DNA of 64,000 nt from Galaxea fascicularis (taxonomy: Eukaryota; Cnidaria; Anthozoa; Scleractinia; Euphylliidae), in the NCBI GenBank assembly GCA_948470475.1, contig OX419342.1, positions 5,070,712-5,134,711 on the forward strand, read 5' to 3'. The translations under genes and the position numbers were made by a program. Positions 10,951 through 20,032 of the stretch are shown here, one piece after another. Below the pieces are notes generated by a model, which saw nothing but the letters and a program-made list of their open reading frames with translations, made no database searches and was not told the DNA's origin. Numbering within the stretch: the stretch's first letter is position 1; every line of letters starts with the position of its first letter.

Positions 10951-11687
10951 TGACCCCCCCCTTTGCCACCCTCTAACAAATGGTAAGCAAGAACAATATT
11001 AAATGTGACAAGATTGCATTACACTTGTATAGTCTTTACAAGAGCTTAATGGGAGAAATGAAATATCAAAGAAACTCAAAATTCCGACAAAGACGTACTC
11101 TTTTCTTGAATTTCCGACAGCCACATAAGGTCAAGTTGAAACAGTGACACCAGGCATTTTGAAATCGAGACAAGCAATATGGGACCCCCTCTGCTGATAG
11201 GACCTCTATTTCCAGTTACAGCCTCTTGAAATTACGGGTTTTGCCCTCACGTTGTCCTGTTTTTTACTCTGGCCCTCTTCCCCTTTTCCCCATCGCAACC
11301 CCACACCTCTCATCCCTGCAGTAACTTATCATGTAATGTGCCCCCTGCGACTAGGAAATTCACATTCCAGTATCCGGCCCGGTGGGAAGGTGGCTGGAAT
11401 GGTGCTTTATGGTAGAAGGGTCCCCTCTCTGAGTCGTACAAAGGCTTGTTCACAACAAGCATACTTTTAACAGTTTTTCAAACTCAGAACTTGCCTGTCC
11501 GTTCACGTGTTTCTTCAAAATAGTCCATCAACACTGGAAAGAGAATTCCAAAATTTAATGCGATGCCGAAGAAGAGGGCTATCACGAAGGTAGAACAGAA
11601 ACACACGAGCCAAGACCATGGGCTGTCGACTTCTTTTCTGCAAATCCTGCGACAAGAACTTGGCGAAAAAACAGCAAACCCTACCAT
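400..11687 (-). CDS. Monocarboxylate transporter-like MFS protein (SLC16 family), 4 exons
   Basis: Exons on the minus strand: 11687-11495, 9740-9127, 1433-1064 and 590-400 (stop at 402-400). Phases agree at every junction and give 455 residues, a normal length for the MCT family, which moves monocarboxylates or related solutes across the plasma membrane. Exon 1 carries the family's TM1 signature region (DSPWSW). Exon 2 starts AWVGS and holds several membrane segments plus a YFDKKQSIATG motif like the conserved loop before TM5. Exon 3 contains the GRMLSG loop and ends in GPPLAG, which continues into FMTDRLKTY in exon 4. The loop between the two six-helix halves is charged (KKEEKGSEL). Intron 1 needs a GC donor (CAG|GCAAGT at 11494); the nearby GT would break frame. 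Intron 2 (1434-9126) contains a whole BEL retrotransposon in the opposite orientation. Substrate cannot be inferred. The start at 11687 is the only early Met in exon 1. Confidence 0.9.
1640..1893 (-). mobile_element. tRNA-derived SINE (family A)
   Basis: On the minus strand a tRNA-like head occupies roughly 1890-1810, with an A-box-like TGGCTCAGTTGGTAGAGC and a B-box-like GGGTTCAAGCC. It is followed by a short hairpin (about 1790-1818) and a non-tRNA body. There is no sign of a functional tRNA 3' half, so this is a SINE and not a tRNA gene. It lies in intron 2 of the transporter, just 5' of the BEL element. A diverged relative is at 63060-63205. Confidence 0.65.
1922..2176 (+). repeat. 5' LTR of the BEL/Pao element
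   Basis: 255 bases, bounded by the short inverted repeat TGTCG/CGACA. It matches the 3' LTR at 254 of 255 positions. The one difference I see is GAGAAATTCTG here against GAGAAAATCTG in the 3' copy. Confidence 0.95.
2181..2197 (+). promoter_or_regulatory. Primer-binding site of the BEL element
   Basis: TGGCGACCACGACGGGA begins four bases after the 5' LTR. It starts with TGG, complementary to a tRNA CCA end, as expected for a minus-strand primer site. I did not identify the tRNA. Confidence 0.7.
2212..7494 (+). CDS. BEL/Pao Gag-Pol polyprotein
   Basis: Single uninterrupted ORF of 1760 residues. Order: N-terminal charged coiled coil (about 1-160); a DUF1759-like gag region from about 164 to 320; three Cys/His knuckles starting near C374 (CVYCDSANH, CFNCTGANH, CKVCNRRHH); retropepsin of the DUF1758 type with active site DTGAG at D477; reverse transcriptase with YVDD at 883; a Pao-specific linker and RNase H (HAFGDAS); the integrase H/C zinc-binding segment; integrase core with D1431, D1494 and E1539; and a C-terminal DUF5641-like domain. 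All catalytic residues I looked for are present, so the element may be autonomous. Together they replicate the element by reverse transcription and integration. The start ATG lies 35 bases after the LTR. Antisense ORFs across it are shadows. Confidence 0.96.
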   Translation: MAEKIEQLCKTIDAKLQLLKFTRSQSDTAVTDGNLTAMERLRNTLAKKVEEVHEIKVSVLELKFEAGEKEDEIQLWNKKIDADVGVFETTIVDLDARAMQSKSASLEAAKKAEEDHLAETRERKYEDELRFEREKLEQRLKYEKQIEDSRKDQNKNDKSINAKLPKLVITKFNGTHTDWLRFWNQFRAEIDSADVSPITKFSYLKELVDPKVRSSIDALPFNSEGYLRAKNMLTTKYGKESEIINAHVTNIMSLPVIHGANPTKIMNFYETLLPNLQALETMGKIREVNGYVRMTLDKLEGIRGDLVRTDDNWQEWDFPFLLEALRKWTIRNPPKPIEERQGQDKLPPNKPFKPVLPKNRSYQTRQQDPKRRPCVYCDSANHPSVDCDKVTTLQERRRELNRRQLCFNCTGANHKAPECRCAACCKVCNRRHHTSICPGKVPEQPPEPMLVATGKGSVTYPVVVVDVGGIHCRALLDTGAGSSYASAALLHRLGKQPVRREYKRIEMMMQASNREIEIHDVVISSLTGEFQLRTEVTKVDRGTLLSLENPRYKHMIEQYDHLQGVSMDDVDEKEQLPVHLILGTNEYAQIKTETTPKIGKPGEPIAELTRLGWTIMSPGSESDLTNMFLTQTSSADYEALCKLDVLGLQDHPAGDQDIVYEEFKEQLARNPEGWYETGLLWKGNHPPLPNNKHGSLKRLENLVRKLEKQPQMLEKYDAIIQDQLTQGIVERVEEDPTGKEFYIPHKPVVRETAESTKIRIVYDASARAYDKAPSLNDCLETGPPLQNKLWSVLVRNRFHPVALAGDLKQAFLQVRIRNEDRDVMRFHWLKDLATKEVETLRFTRALFGLSTSPFLLGGVIDQHLKNLQNAYPREVEEIKRSLYVDDLISGDKTVADAQHLKQASQSIFRAGKFELHKWHSNVPALEQPTPQEETIEEQPTSHQIENQSYAKDQLGVKQGETRLLGVPWDKQEDTIQISFPAPIMKATKREVLGKIAKIYDPLGLASPITLEGKLLYREVCDTRIPWDQELPQGLETRWQTWENNLTDKVKVRRSVAEHQEEITSISLHAFGDASSQGVSAAVYAVTQQPTGASQGLVAAKSRLAKKGLTIPRLELVSGHMAANLVDNVKEALEGFPVEGVYCWLDSSVALHWIKGGGDYKQFVSNRVRKIQEKKYIQWRHVGTKENPADLGSRGGRIADCSDLWWHGPTWLPFPESWPTDVVTMPTNESRAEAKIIKEVLGVALKTDDDLDLMMHKYDLWKAIRICSWVVRFTRNCRSTPQERITGPITTEETTSQLQFWIRRSQVRSKGTTKFKGDQLQLNLQENADGILECRGRIQGEYPAYLPDDAVFAEKLVTHSHIQTLHGGVGLTMANARERYWIPRLRSMTKRVIKRCYGCKRFQATAFTDLPPGNLPRDRTEGSSPFQVVGVDYAGPIKYRTSKNREGKAYILLYACSLTRAVYLELTKTLETEEFIATLKRLIARKGRPEKIYSDNGKTFVGAAKWLRTVTKDERLNDFLAKMNVKWQFNLSRAPWWGGEFERLVGLVKRVFYKTVGNGTLTWDELQDVLLDVEVTLNNRPLSYVEDDVQLPTLTPNLLQFGRPNLLPEAQSHHLPIPDLRKRARYLNRCKDALWGRWTSEYLRGLRERHNLKCKPSKKSIAKGDVMIIKGDEKNRGQWRLGIVEELIVGGDGVTRGARLRAGKSTLERPIQHLYPMELSCDRTADTPRAPLNVEAPAFRPTRDAAVAARARIQSITEDDQ
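7612..7625 (+). promoter_or_regulatory. Polypurine tract of the BEL element
   Basis: A purine run centred on AGGGGGAGAATAG directly abuts the 3' LTR, the expected position for plus-strand priming. Confidence 0.75.
7626..7880 (+). repeat. 3' LTR of the BEL/Pao element
   Basis: 255 bases, one mismatch to the 5' LTR, same TGTCG/CGACA ends, followed by the AATG target duplication. Confidence 0.95.
7884..8110. repeat. G-run/C-run bounded low-complexity segment
   Basis: A run of about 18 G at 7915-7933 and a run of about 14 C near 8088-8103 flank a stretch in which GACTGCCTATGGTCCTGCTATGG and CAGGACCATAGCAG form an inverted pair (near 8008-8065). It is probably a degraded foldback. No gene is seen between 7881 and 9126. 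Confidence 0.4.
8531..8683. mobile_element. Foldback MITE, family 'GACTGAGTGGAG' copy 1
   Basis: The left end, TAATGGTAATAGGACTGAG, and the reverse complement of the right end, TAAGTGGTAACAGGACC, match and continue into a shared TCTGTAATCAT. The second copy is at 22242-22386 with the same arms. No coding capacity. It lies in intron 2 of the transporter. Confidence 0.65.
10266..10490. mobile_element. Foldback element with internal telomere-like repeats
   Basis: Arms of about 54 bases: 10266-10319 begins CCTTGTCGCCC and 10437-10490 ends GGGCGACAAGG, each containing AACTTAAGTTACCTCGCCCCAAC or its complement with few mismatches. The interior at about 10378-10430 is a degenerate GGGTTA array. It lies in intron 1 of the transporter. 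Confidence 0.7.
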
Positions 11688-12127
11688 TTCTGGAACAGCG
11701 ATATTTTCTTGAACCTCTGAACTAACCGCGAATCACAGTCGCCTTTTCAGCCCTTTCTTGGCTCGGCCGAGCTTCGCTAGGAGGTGTTGCGTGACACTAA
11801 TAACGGCAAATTCAATATTTTGGGCGAGGGAAGGTGGGGGCTTTTAAACAAGTCTTTGGTTTATAGTTTGACAATAGAAAAACTTTTCAGCCCGGGGTAA
11901 ACAAAACAAAACAAACAAACTGGTACTTTTAGAAGGTAATTTTATCTGTAATATCGAATAATTGGTATTCTCGCCTTGCACGGTGAAAGTAAGCGTCAAC
12001 TACCATAAATGGCCCCTTGCCAGCTCCCCTAAGTACTCACTTGTCTACCACCCCCTAAATTACAAAGAATCGCTTGAAAACTCAGGCATGCGCATTGTTA
12101 CGTCACTTGGTAAACAGAGCAGAGGGA
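11688..12127. promoter_or_regulatory. Divergent promoter between transporter and RNF8-like gene
   Basis: Only 440 bases separate the two start codons, which point away from each other. Both 5' UTRs and both core promoters must lie here or in unseen upstream exons. I see no convincing TATA box. Confidence 0.5.
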
Positions 12128-15100
12128 ATGGCGTACGAAGCTTGTCTTCGGAAAACGGTTCCTGTAAGCGGAAAGAACGATTCAGTTTGTCCCAATAGCG
12201 TGTTACTATTACCCGATAAAGCGACAACCTTTGGCAGAATTATTTCTCCTGAGACAAATGTCCGGTTATTGTCAAAAAATACCCCTCTCATGATTTCTCG
12301 TCGACACTCCACGATTTCGGTTTCGGCGGGCAAATGGACGATAGTCGACCATGAGGTAAAAATAACGACGTCATTTTGTGTATGCTTGTAGGTTTTGTAA
12401 GAAAACGTACGTTTGAAGTTTTCCTCAACGTTTGAGCTTTAATTATATGTTTTATTCGAGGCTTACTTAATCGAAACTTTCATTTTCAGAAAGTCGTCTT
12501 TTGAAGCCTTGTATGCTAAGCTTAAATTTAAGCGCAAGGTAGCCCAAGCTCAATTTTGCGAAGCGTATTTGGTTGTTGATGTTTTCGCTGATGAATATTC
12601 ATCGTGCTCAACACAAAGCAGCTGGTTGGCTAACTTACAAAACACCACCTACTGTACGCTGTAAAAGGGAATTTCCACTTCTAAACAAAGGTTACCATAC
12701 GAAGTTTAAATTGTTTTTTAAACAGATGGTTCAGTGATGCATGGAGTTTAACTTTAGCGTTGGACAGTCAGGTGTTTATCAACGGCACGAAGCTTAAAAC
12801 TAGCTTTTAATCTTCAGAATGTAAGACTAAGCTTGTACAGCTTGCCAAGACAAGTTGGAGAACGGCCTGTTATGCATCAATAAATGCAAAAGTGGCTTGC
12901 TCGCAAATTCATAAGGTGAAAAAGCTTCTCTTACATGTACGTGCTTAATATTCGTTTTATGTATATGTTTTTTTTTTGTTTAAAAAAGATGGCTTGAAGT
13001 TTTGTTTTTGTCAGTGTGGTGCACCCACATGTAGAGTAGAGGAAGCTGCTAAAATCGTTTTCAACTAGTATAACCTAGAAATAGGAAATTAAAGCCAGCT
13101 TCCAGCTGATAGAATGAAAATGATAAGATTAATAAACTTGGTTTTCTACTCAAAAATAAGTTTTAAATCAACCTTCATATCCTTGTTTTGGCAGGTTTCA
13201 TTGTCCTACAAAGTGTGATTCATCTTGACTTAGTTAAAAAAAAAATTATTTTATTTCACTTGGTGACATTCCAAGAATCACATCTTGTTGTTTTTGTATA
13301 CAAGTATATAAGTGTTGCTTCTGTTTAAACTGTTACCAAACAGTACTACTTGCAATTTTAAGGTCTTTGCCAACATCTTCAAGAGTCCTCTTGTCGTGTT
13401 TCTCATAACAAAAATTCCATGGAAATTAATTCACAAACCCAGGCAATGGTAAATAGGCCAGATGTTTCCTTCATTGTACAGTTTTGTAAGTTGAGCTGCC
13501 TCTCAAATTTGCAGTTCTAAGTTCTTGATCTAAGGAAATGTTTTTTGCCTACATGTATTAGTGAATGGATCTTTTTCATATTGAGCCCCAGTTGAAACAT
13601 TGCAAAAACTGTGGCAAGCCACCTCTTGGTGGTTTGTTTTGATAAATACATGTAATTACTAAATATACATGTACCAGTTTGGGTTTGAATAAAGCACAAT
13701 ATAAGTTCTGCATGGCCTGTGTACATCAAACGCAGCAAACAGCCTTTAAAATGTTAGACATACTGTCTAATTAAAAAAACAGTGGGTCCTCTATGTTCAG
13801 AGTTTCTTTTTGTATTTTTTTATTACATCAATGGAAGCTCTCAAGTATGCTTTTATTTGGTGCTGTTTATTTTGAGTGAAAGGTCCTCATCCGGTGTCTG
13901 AAATTCTAAAATATGATATTTCAAGTTACTAAGCACTGATTATCTGATACCTTTTGTTGTGATTCTAAAGTAAGTTGTCTGAGAGTTGCTTTCCTCCAGC
14001 TTCTTTTATACTGGACAATTACCTCAGTACATTCCTCTGGGCAACTCTGTGTCACTGTGTCACTTTTTTCTGTTCAGTGTATAATTTTACCAAACAAACC
14101 TGGAATTCTAGTTTCTAACATAGTGCATGTTTCTTTATATACTTCCTTTTTTGCATTTCAGAGTTTAAATGGAGTGTTCGTAAATGGTAGTAGAATTCCA
14201 CCAAAAATGCAGCATGTGATTGAACCTGGTGACAGAATTGCTTTTGGTGTGGGAATAGACTTGAATCCACCAGAATTTGAATATGTATTTGAACGTGCCG
14301 GAAGAGGGCGGAAGAGATGTGCAGAGACATCTTCATCAACTAGTAAAGACAGCTGTGTAAAGCAAAGAAGGATTTTAGCAGGAAGTGGAAGTTACATTTA
14401 TACCCCACTTACTGCTGGCGACCCTGTGATGCAGGCAGCAATTGGTGTTGCTGAAGAAAAAATTCAAAAATTAAAGGTTTCGTTAGAGGAAAAGGAGAAA
14501 TGCTATGCTGGGGTTGTCAAGCAGCTTGAGAAGACTGAAAAAGATCTGCAAGCTAAGCTTTTGGATCAGAAAGCCACTCTGGAGAGTGAAAAACTGGAGC
14601 TCGAGATTGCACTGAAAAATCTTTTTGAAGACAAGTTAACTGAAAAGGAAGAACAACTCAATGAGCAGTTGAGAAGGCAGAAAGAAAGCTTAATTGCTGA
14701 AAAGGAGCAGGTTGAAGTGCAACTGCAAGAGGAATTAAACAGAAAGTTGGAAGAAAAAGACAAAGAGCTTGAATCTCAGCTGACACAGCACAAAAGAGCA
14801 TTGGAGCAAGTGATTGCCGAGAAGGAAGCGCAGCAAAGTAAGCTGCATACAGAGTTAGAAAATTACAAAGCCTCTCAAGCAAGACTGTTTGACTTAGAAG
14901 CAAACGAAAGAAGAATGGAATCCACCCTGCAAGAACTGCGGCAAATTGTTGAGTCAAAAAATGAGGAACTGCTAAAGCAGCAGGAGGAAACAAAGAGAGT
15001 AGAAGAGGAGACAAGAAAAACGGTCATAGAGCAGATGGAGGATGAGTTTACGTGCATCATATGCCAAGATCTTTTTATTGATTCAACTACATTACCATGC

Positions 15101-18100
15101 GCCCATTCTTTCTGCGAACATTGTTTGCAAACCTGGCTTGCAAAGAAGAAAAACTGTCCCATATGTCGTCAGCCAATAACAGGAAAGCCAGTTAGGTCTC
15201 TTGTTCTTGATAACGCCATTGCCAAAATGGTTGAGTCTATGGATGAGGAGACCAAGACAAGACGACAGACAGTCAGCCGGGAAAGGCAAGAGTTGAAAAG
15301 AGGTAATATGGTACAAAATACAGTGATCATCATTGAAGGCTAAGTGACGCCTTGCAAAACCCCTTACCTACGACCTTTCAACCTTGCCTTTGACTAGGTG
15401 TAAGATCTGTGTATTCTACCTAACCGTGAGGGAAAAAAGTAATGATCCGTTCCAGTGAAGAAGAGATTCTTGTGGCTTTTCCAATAAAGTGATCTCTGTC
15501 ATGTGGTATCATCAAAATTTAGACCGAAGAAACAAAAGAGAAGCTGTATTACAAATGCACCAAGTTTACTGGCATCAATGCCAATCTGCTGAAATAGGGA
15601 GTAGATCGATTGAAGTAAGGAGTAGTGTTTCTACTCACAACTATGGGCAAATTTCTTCAAAACAAATGCACCAATGTTCTTCATTGAATTAAGGAATACC
15701 TGGTGTTGTAGTCAGATTGGCACAGGTTGTGCTCATATTATTTTACCTCACTACCACTCACCAATAATATCTGATATCTGAATGTACTTCTAGTTTCGGT
15801 GCCGCAGTCCGTTTCCTCACCGAACAGTGTTTACAGATACAGCGAATGTTTCTTTTACAACTCTAGTGAAAGAATCTCCAGAGTAGGTGAATTTGAGGAG
15901 ATACAAATATTCTGCATTGGCTTAAACCCACACCGTTGTTCCCGAGATGAAACTGGCAAAGATTTATGCGAGAGCAAATTATGCTCAATGGTTGTTCTGA
16001 AACCACAGAATTTACATATATTTTTTCGGTAAGTAAGGAATAACAGATGGACAAACCCATGGTTTGCTGAAATGGTAGCATGCATAATTATCAAATCTTG
16101 AAATTCAAGTACAAACCTAAATTGCATCTCTCGTTTATTTGATCTCACTTTGATGCAATATTGAAAATATAAAATTATTAATACTGCATTGTTCCACATC
16201 CTCAAAACAAAAGAATTACTCCGTGTTTGTGGAAAATTGAAAATTATTTTTTAGAATAATGCGTATATTTCTTAAAGGCATGACCAGGAAGTTAATTTAC
16301 TGAAGAAGTAAGAGGGTATAGGATTCTAAATAGGCAATGTGGCTTCCCCTTTTCAATACCTAACCAGCAAAGGTGGGTACTGTGTTCATAGTATATGGGT
16401 GCCAGTACCTGGGTCTGGGTTTCTAATAACAACCCTGTATGATCATTGCAAGGGTGTGTTTGGGACATATCAAGGCACAAGAATTTAAAAACCACCAACC
16501 AAGTATTCTCTTGAGTTGTACAAAAATAATGATTCAAGGCTGTTTGCTTTCACTCCTACCTGTAATAAGGACTGAGATTAGGCAGCCTAGAATTAACCAC
16601 AATCTTGCTAGTTTTTCCAGTTGCGGAACTGCAGCCTCAACATTTTTTTGGCATCCCAAACAATCTCCATAAAGTTACTTTTGGTTGTTAAATAAAGGAT
16701 GACAAACTTCCAACGATTAATAAAAGCTCTGTCTTTGTACAAGTTGGGTAATCTTGTTAGTAACTGTGATTATTATAAGAACATAGCATGCTCTAAAACC
16801 TGGGCAAATCAGTGACTCACCATCAAATGTTGATGCCTAACGTAAGCTGCATGTAGATTTTGGGAAAATCTGTTGAGTAGTGAAAAGGTAAGGGGGGAAA
16901 TGAGTGTCTGAAAAATTCAACTGAATGTGCCCAATATTTTCCCAATGGACTTGTTTCATATACTAACTTATTTAACTTTCATTGAAACTGTTTTAAATGG
17001 TTTTAAATAGTCACCACAAAATTTTTAGTTTTGGTAAAGGTAATGCTAGATTTAAATGCACAATAAGAAATAGTTCACCATGAAAATTGCATTTTAGTTT
17101 TAAATTGTGACTATGGTTGTGAACCATTGTTTAGATGTAGGAGGTCGGTAAGTTTATAAGTAAAATAAAGGGATGGATAGCAACACACGAGTGTTGAATT
17201 TTTCTTGGCCTTGAAAACTGTTTGGCCTGCTCTTTTCAGTTATCCTTAAGTTAAGTAAAAAGATTTCCCTCAAAAGGGCATTGTAGTATTTGTATAACCA
17301 CCTTTACAAAAAAAAAATGGTGAAATGCTGAATCTCTCTGGGCTGAATTTGCTCGTGTTTGTGGAGTGGAATCCCAGAAACTGAAGTTGCACTCCTTAAA
17401 CTGGTGCAAATAATTATTATTCCTTCAAGATTTACTGGAGTTATTTTATTGTCAGATTTTTAAATGGTATTATCAGTTTGGAAAAATGGGAATTAAATAA
17501 TGAAAAGGGTAGTGTGTGAAAATGGGAGAAGGAATATTGTATTTTGGAAGTCATGTGAAGGATTTCTTTATGAGTTGTATGGTACTGTCTTGGTTAACAC
17601 TTCAAGTCCCCTAAAGTATGCAGAAAACCACTTTCAAGTTTACTTGGGAAATTGCATGTTACAGGTCTTTCCTTTGCATTGAAGGTGTCATGGGATGGTT
17701 TTACATGTTTTGACTGGTTTGTACTTAGGTGAAATTTGTACAGTTCATTTAGTGGATGAATCTGCATGGGCAAATTCCACTTCGGTATGGATATTTATGA
17801 ACTTTTGCTTTTGATCTCTTGATCAATCTCAGGTGAAGTAAAACATTTTATAGATCAAGATTCATTTGAAGAGGCCAGTATTATTTTTCGTCTGTAACAG
17901 AAACTGAGGAGTAAAAGGAGTTAAGACTCCGCTAATGAAAGTGGCAGCATCATAATAATTTCCCCTTGCATGTCTCCGCTGTTGTTTAAACGTTGGCACA
18001 ATCCAAGAAAGTTCTTTTCTGTCTTTTTGGATTTTTTGGATTTTCTGTCTTTTAAGGTTCTCCATCATGATGGAGCTACGTTTAGTACTGAAATGGCCGT

Positions 18101-20032
18101 TGCATTATTGGAAAAACTATTGTATTTTTAACTATGAAGATCAAGTAAGTGCAGTGGTGAGAGTGCGGTTGGTCCCTCCAGCTTTGCTATTATCCTGAAT
18201 GTAAATACTTGGCCTCGTAATGATTGTCTCCTACATGTAAGGTCCTTTCTCTAAGTGGTTTTGCCAGTTTTCCTCTTTCTATGTTTCCTTCATGAATGTG
18301 CTTCCTCAGCATGGAAACCTGCAGTTGTGGTTGATGTGGCTTTCACCCTGAAGATAATATTTAACAAATTGTTGTTCATCAAACCAGAGATGGATACTTT
18401 AATAAATTATTGTTCACTGAAGCAGAGGTGGATACTGACCAAGCTATGAAGTAGCATGTTTAATGTCCACTACTGTTCTCATTCAACACTTAATGATAAA
18501 TTTTATTAGTATCAACCAAACCTGTGTACAACCAACCACAATAAGTCATAAGGCCAATGAACTAGAGAAAAATCGTGGAAACTGCCCGAAGCTGGATGGC
18601 AAACTATTAGCTAATGAAAGGGTGCATAAAGCAATGTCCACTGATTTTGGGTGTGTTGAGATGATGTCTATGAGTGTCACTTTGGGTCATTCTAATTGTG
18701 CTATTGATTTACTGTACAGCTGCATCTACTAGAGCTGCTCCTGGTTCACAGGGCCACCCTATTGTAGTGAATGACACAGAGGCACAACAGATGCCTGCAG
18801 GCCACCAACACATTGATGCCCCAAGGGTGGTGCAAAATACAGCATGGAATCCGAGACCAAGGGAACAACCTTACGCCCGCGGAGTTCAAGTTCAAGAGCC
18901 ACGCCCTGCTGCAGCGCACCCAAGAAATAATTACAACGTATATTATGATAACAGGTACTATAGGGGCCAAGCTAGTCAGGGTGGATATCGTGGCAATGGA
19001 GGCCTTGATAGGGATTACCATCATCAGAGTAATTACATGCAAGGCATGCCAGGAACCTATTATCCAGGTTATGGTCAGTGCCATTTGTGTGGTAAGTATT
19101 CAAGAATGCCAATTCTCCCTTCTCATAATGGTTTTTGTGCCCTGAGGGTGAATCACAGAAAAAATGACAGTGTTGTTTCTCACAGATTTTGAAACAAGGG
19201 GTACCATTCTCTATGGGTGTGGTCAGAGTTCTTGCCACCCATGTGTCAACAGGAAATTAAGAGCCAATAGTCAAACTTGCTGCTTTACCTTGTATGTACC
19301 TAGAATTTGATGGCCACAATCACACAGAATGGTTAACTGAATGACCTGAAGGGTGAATAATTAAATTATGCTAATATGCTAAACAAAAATATCTGCCATT
19401 CAATCCAATAGAAATCTCACCAACCAAACCTCAGTCTTGTTATTATTAGTTTTGTTCAGTGAAAAACATTCAGACAGGTAGTTTGGATGGGAGGTCATCT
19501 GCTGAAGATTATATTACAAAGAAATAATTATGCTACCACTGCCAGATTATCTGCAGGGATGCAGATTGAAACTCCGTCTCCCTTACAGGTCACTTAAGTC
19601 TTGGGACCAGATAAAAGAAGCTCTGGGTGTTACTTTGTGTAGAAGTCCTGACATTTGACATTTGAAGATATGCCAGTTCAAAGCTACATTTTGGTGCATG
19701 TTTCACCAAGTCATTTACAAAGCTTTTTGGAAATGAAGGAAAAACATGTTTCTCTGATCATTGCCATTCTTGCTGGTGGAGAAGGGTTGTAAATTTTTTT
19801 TTTGTAGGAAGGGGTGGATCTTCTTTTAAGAGTTGAACAGAGTTTCATTGACTTCTTTTTTAAGGGGGGGGGTTGGGGGGGGGGCACACACGAAAACGTT
19901 CCAGAATTCAAATCTCCAGAGGTTGGTGTCTTTGTTATGTGCGTCCTAGCTTCATTTTAAATTGACTTCTTTTTGAAATTTCCTTCAGGTATGAGAGGAC
20001 ACTGGGCACCAGGATGTCCCTTTCAGCATTAG
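12128..20032 (+). CDS. rnf8: E3 ubiquitin ligase RNF8-like (FHA, coiled coil, RING), with optional CCHC C-terminus
   Basis: RNF8 reads phosphorylated MDC1 with its FHA domain at DNA breaks and ubiquitinates histones in the nucleus. Exons: 12128-12355 and 14162-15343 give a 469-residue protein, close to vertebrate RNF8. The FHA runs about 30-110 (FGRIISP, MISRRH, then SLNGVFVNG after the intron). A long Glu/Lys coiled coil fills about 165-365. The C3HC4 RING starts at C374 (CIICQDLF, CAHSFC, CPICRQP) and is followed by SLVLDNAIAKMVE, as in RNF8. AATAAA at 15483-15488 serves this end. A second end is visible: donor at 15302 (phase 1), exon 18720-19091, exon 19989-20032. It is in frame throughout, giving 594 residues and a C-x2-C-x4-H-x4-C knuckle at C577-C590. 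The start at 12128 was chosen because it precedes the FHA; an in-frame Met at 12074 also exists. Confidence 0.9.
12356..14161. other. RNF8-like intron 1
   Basis: Phase-0 intron inside the FHA domain, with donor GAG|GTAAAA and acceptor ATTTCAG|AGT. I see no other gene or recognisable element in it. Confidence 0.7.
15303..18719. other. RNF8-like 3' UTR and long-isoform intron
   Basis: This region serves as 3' UTR (to about 15500) for the short transcript and as a 3.4 kb intron for the long one. No other exon with compatible phase was recognised. A 22-base stretch starting at 16365 recurs at 36968. Confidence 0.5.
18720..20032 (+). CDS. Alternative C-terminal exons of RNF8-like, CCHC zinc knuckle
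   Basis: Exon 18720-19091 follows a TTTACTGTACAG acceptor and encodes a Gln/Pro/Arg/Tyr-rich, probably disordered segment ending CHLC. Exon 19989-20032 supplies GMRGHWAPGC and a stop at 20030. The split codon across the intron completes a perfect C-x2-C-x4-H-x4-C knuckle, which supports the intron. The upstream phase (1) matches a GTAATA donor in the RNF8 RING exon, so I read this as the end of RNF8 and not a separate gene. Such knuckles bind nucleic acid or protein; the role here is not known. A separate small gene with an unseen first exon remains possible. Confidence 0.7.

Noticed and set aside
11487..11495. GT donor three bases downstream in transporter exon 1
   Set aside because: It shifts the frame at the join to exon 2; the GC donor keeps it.
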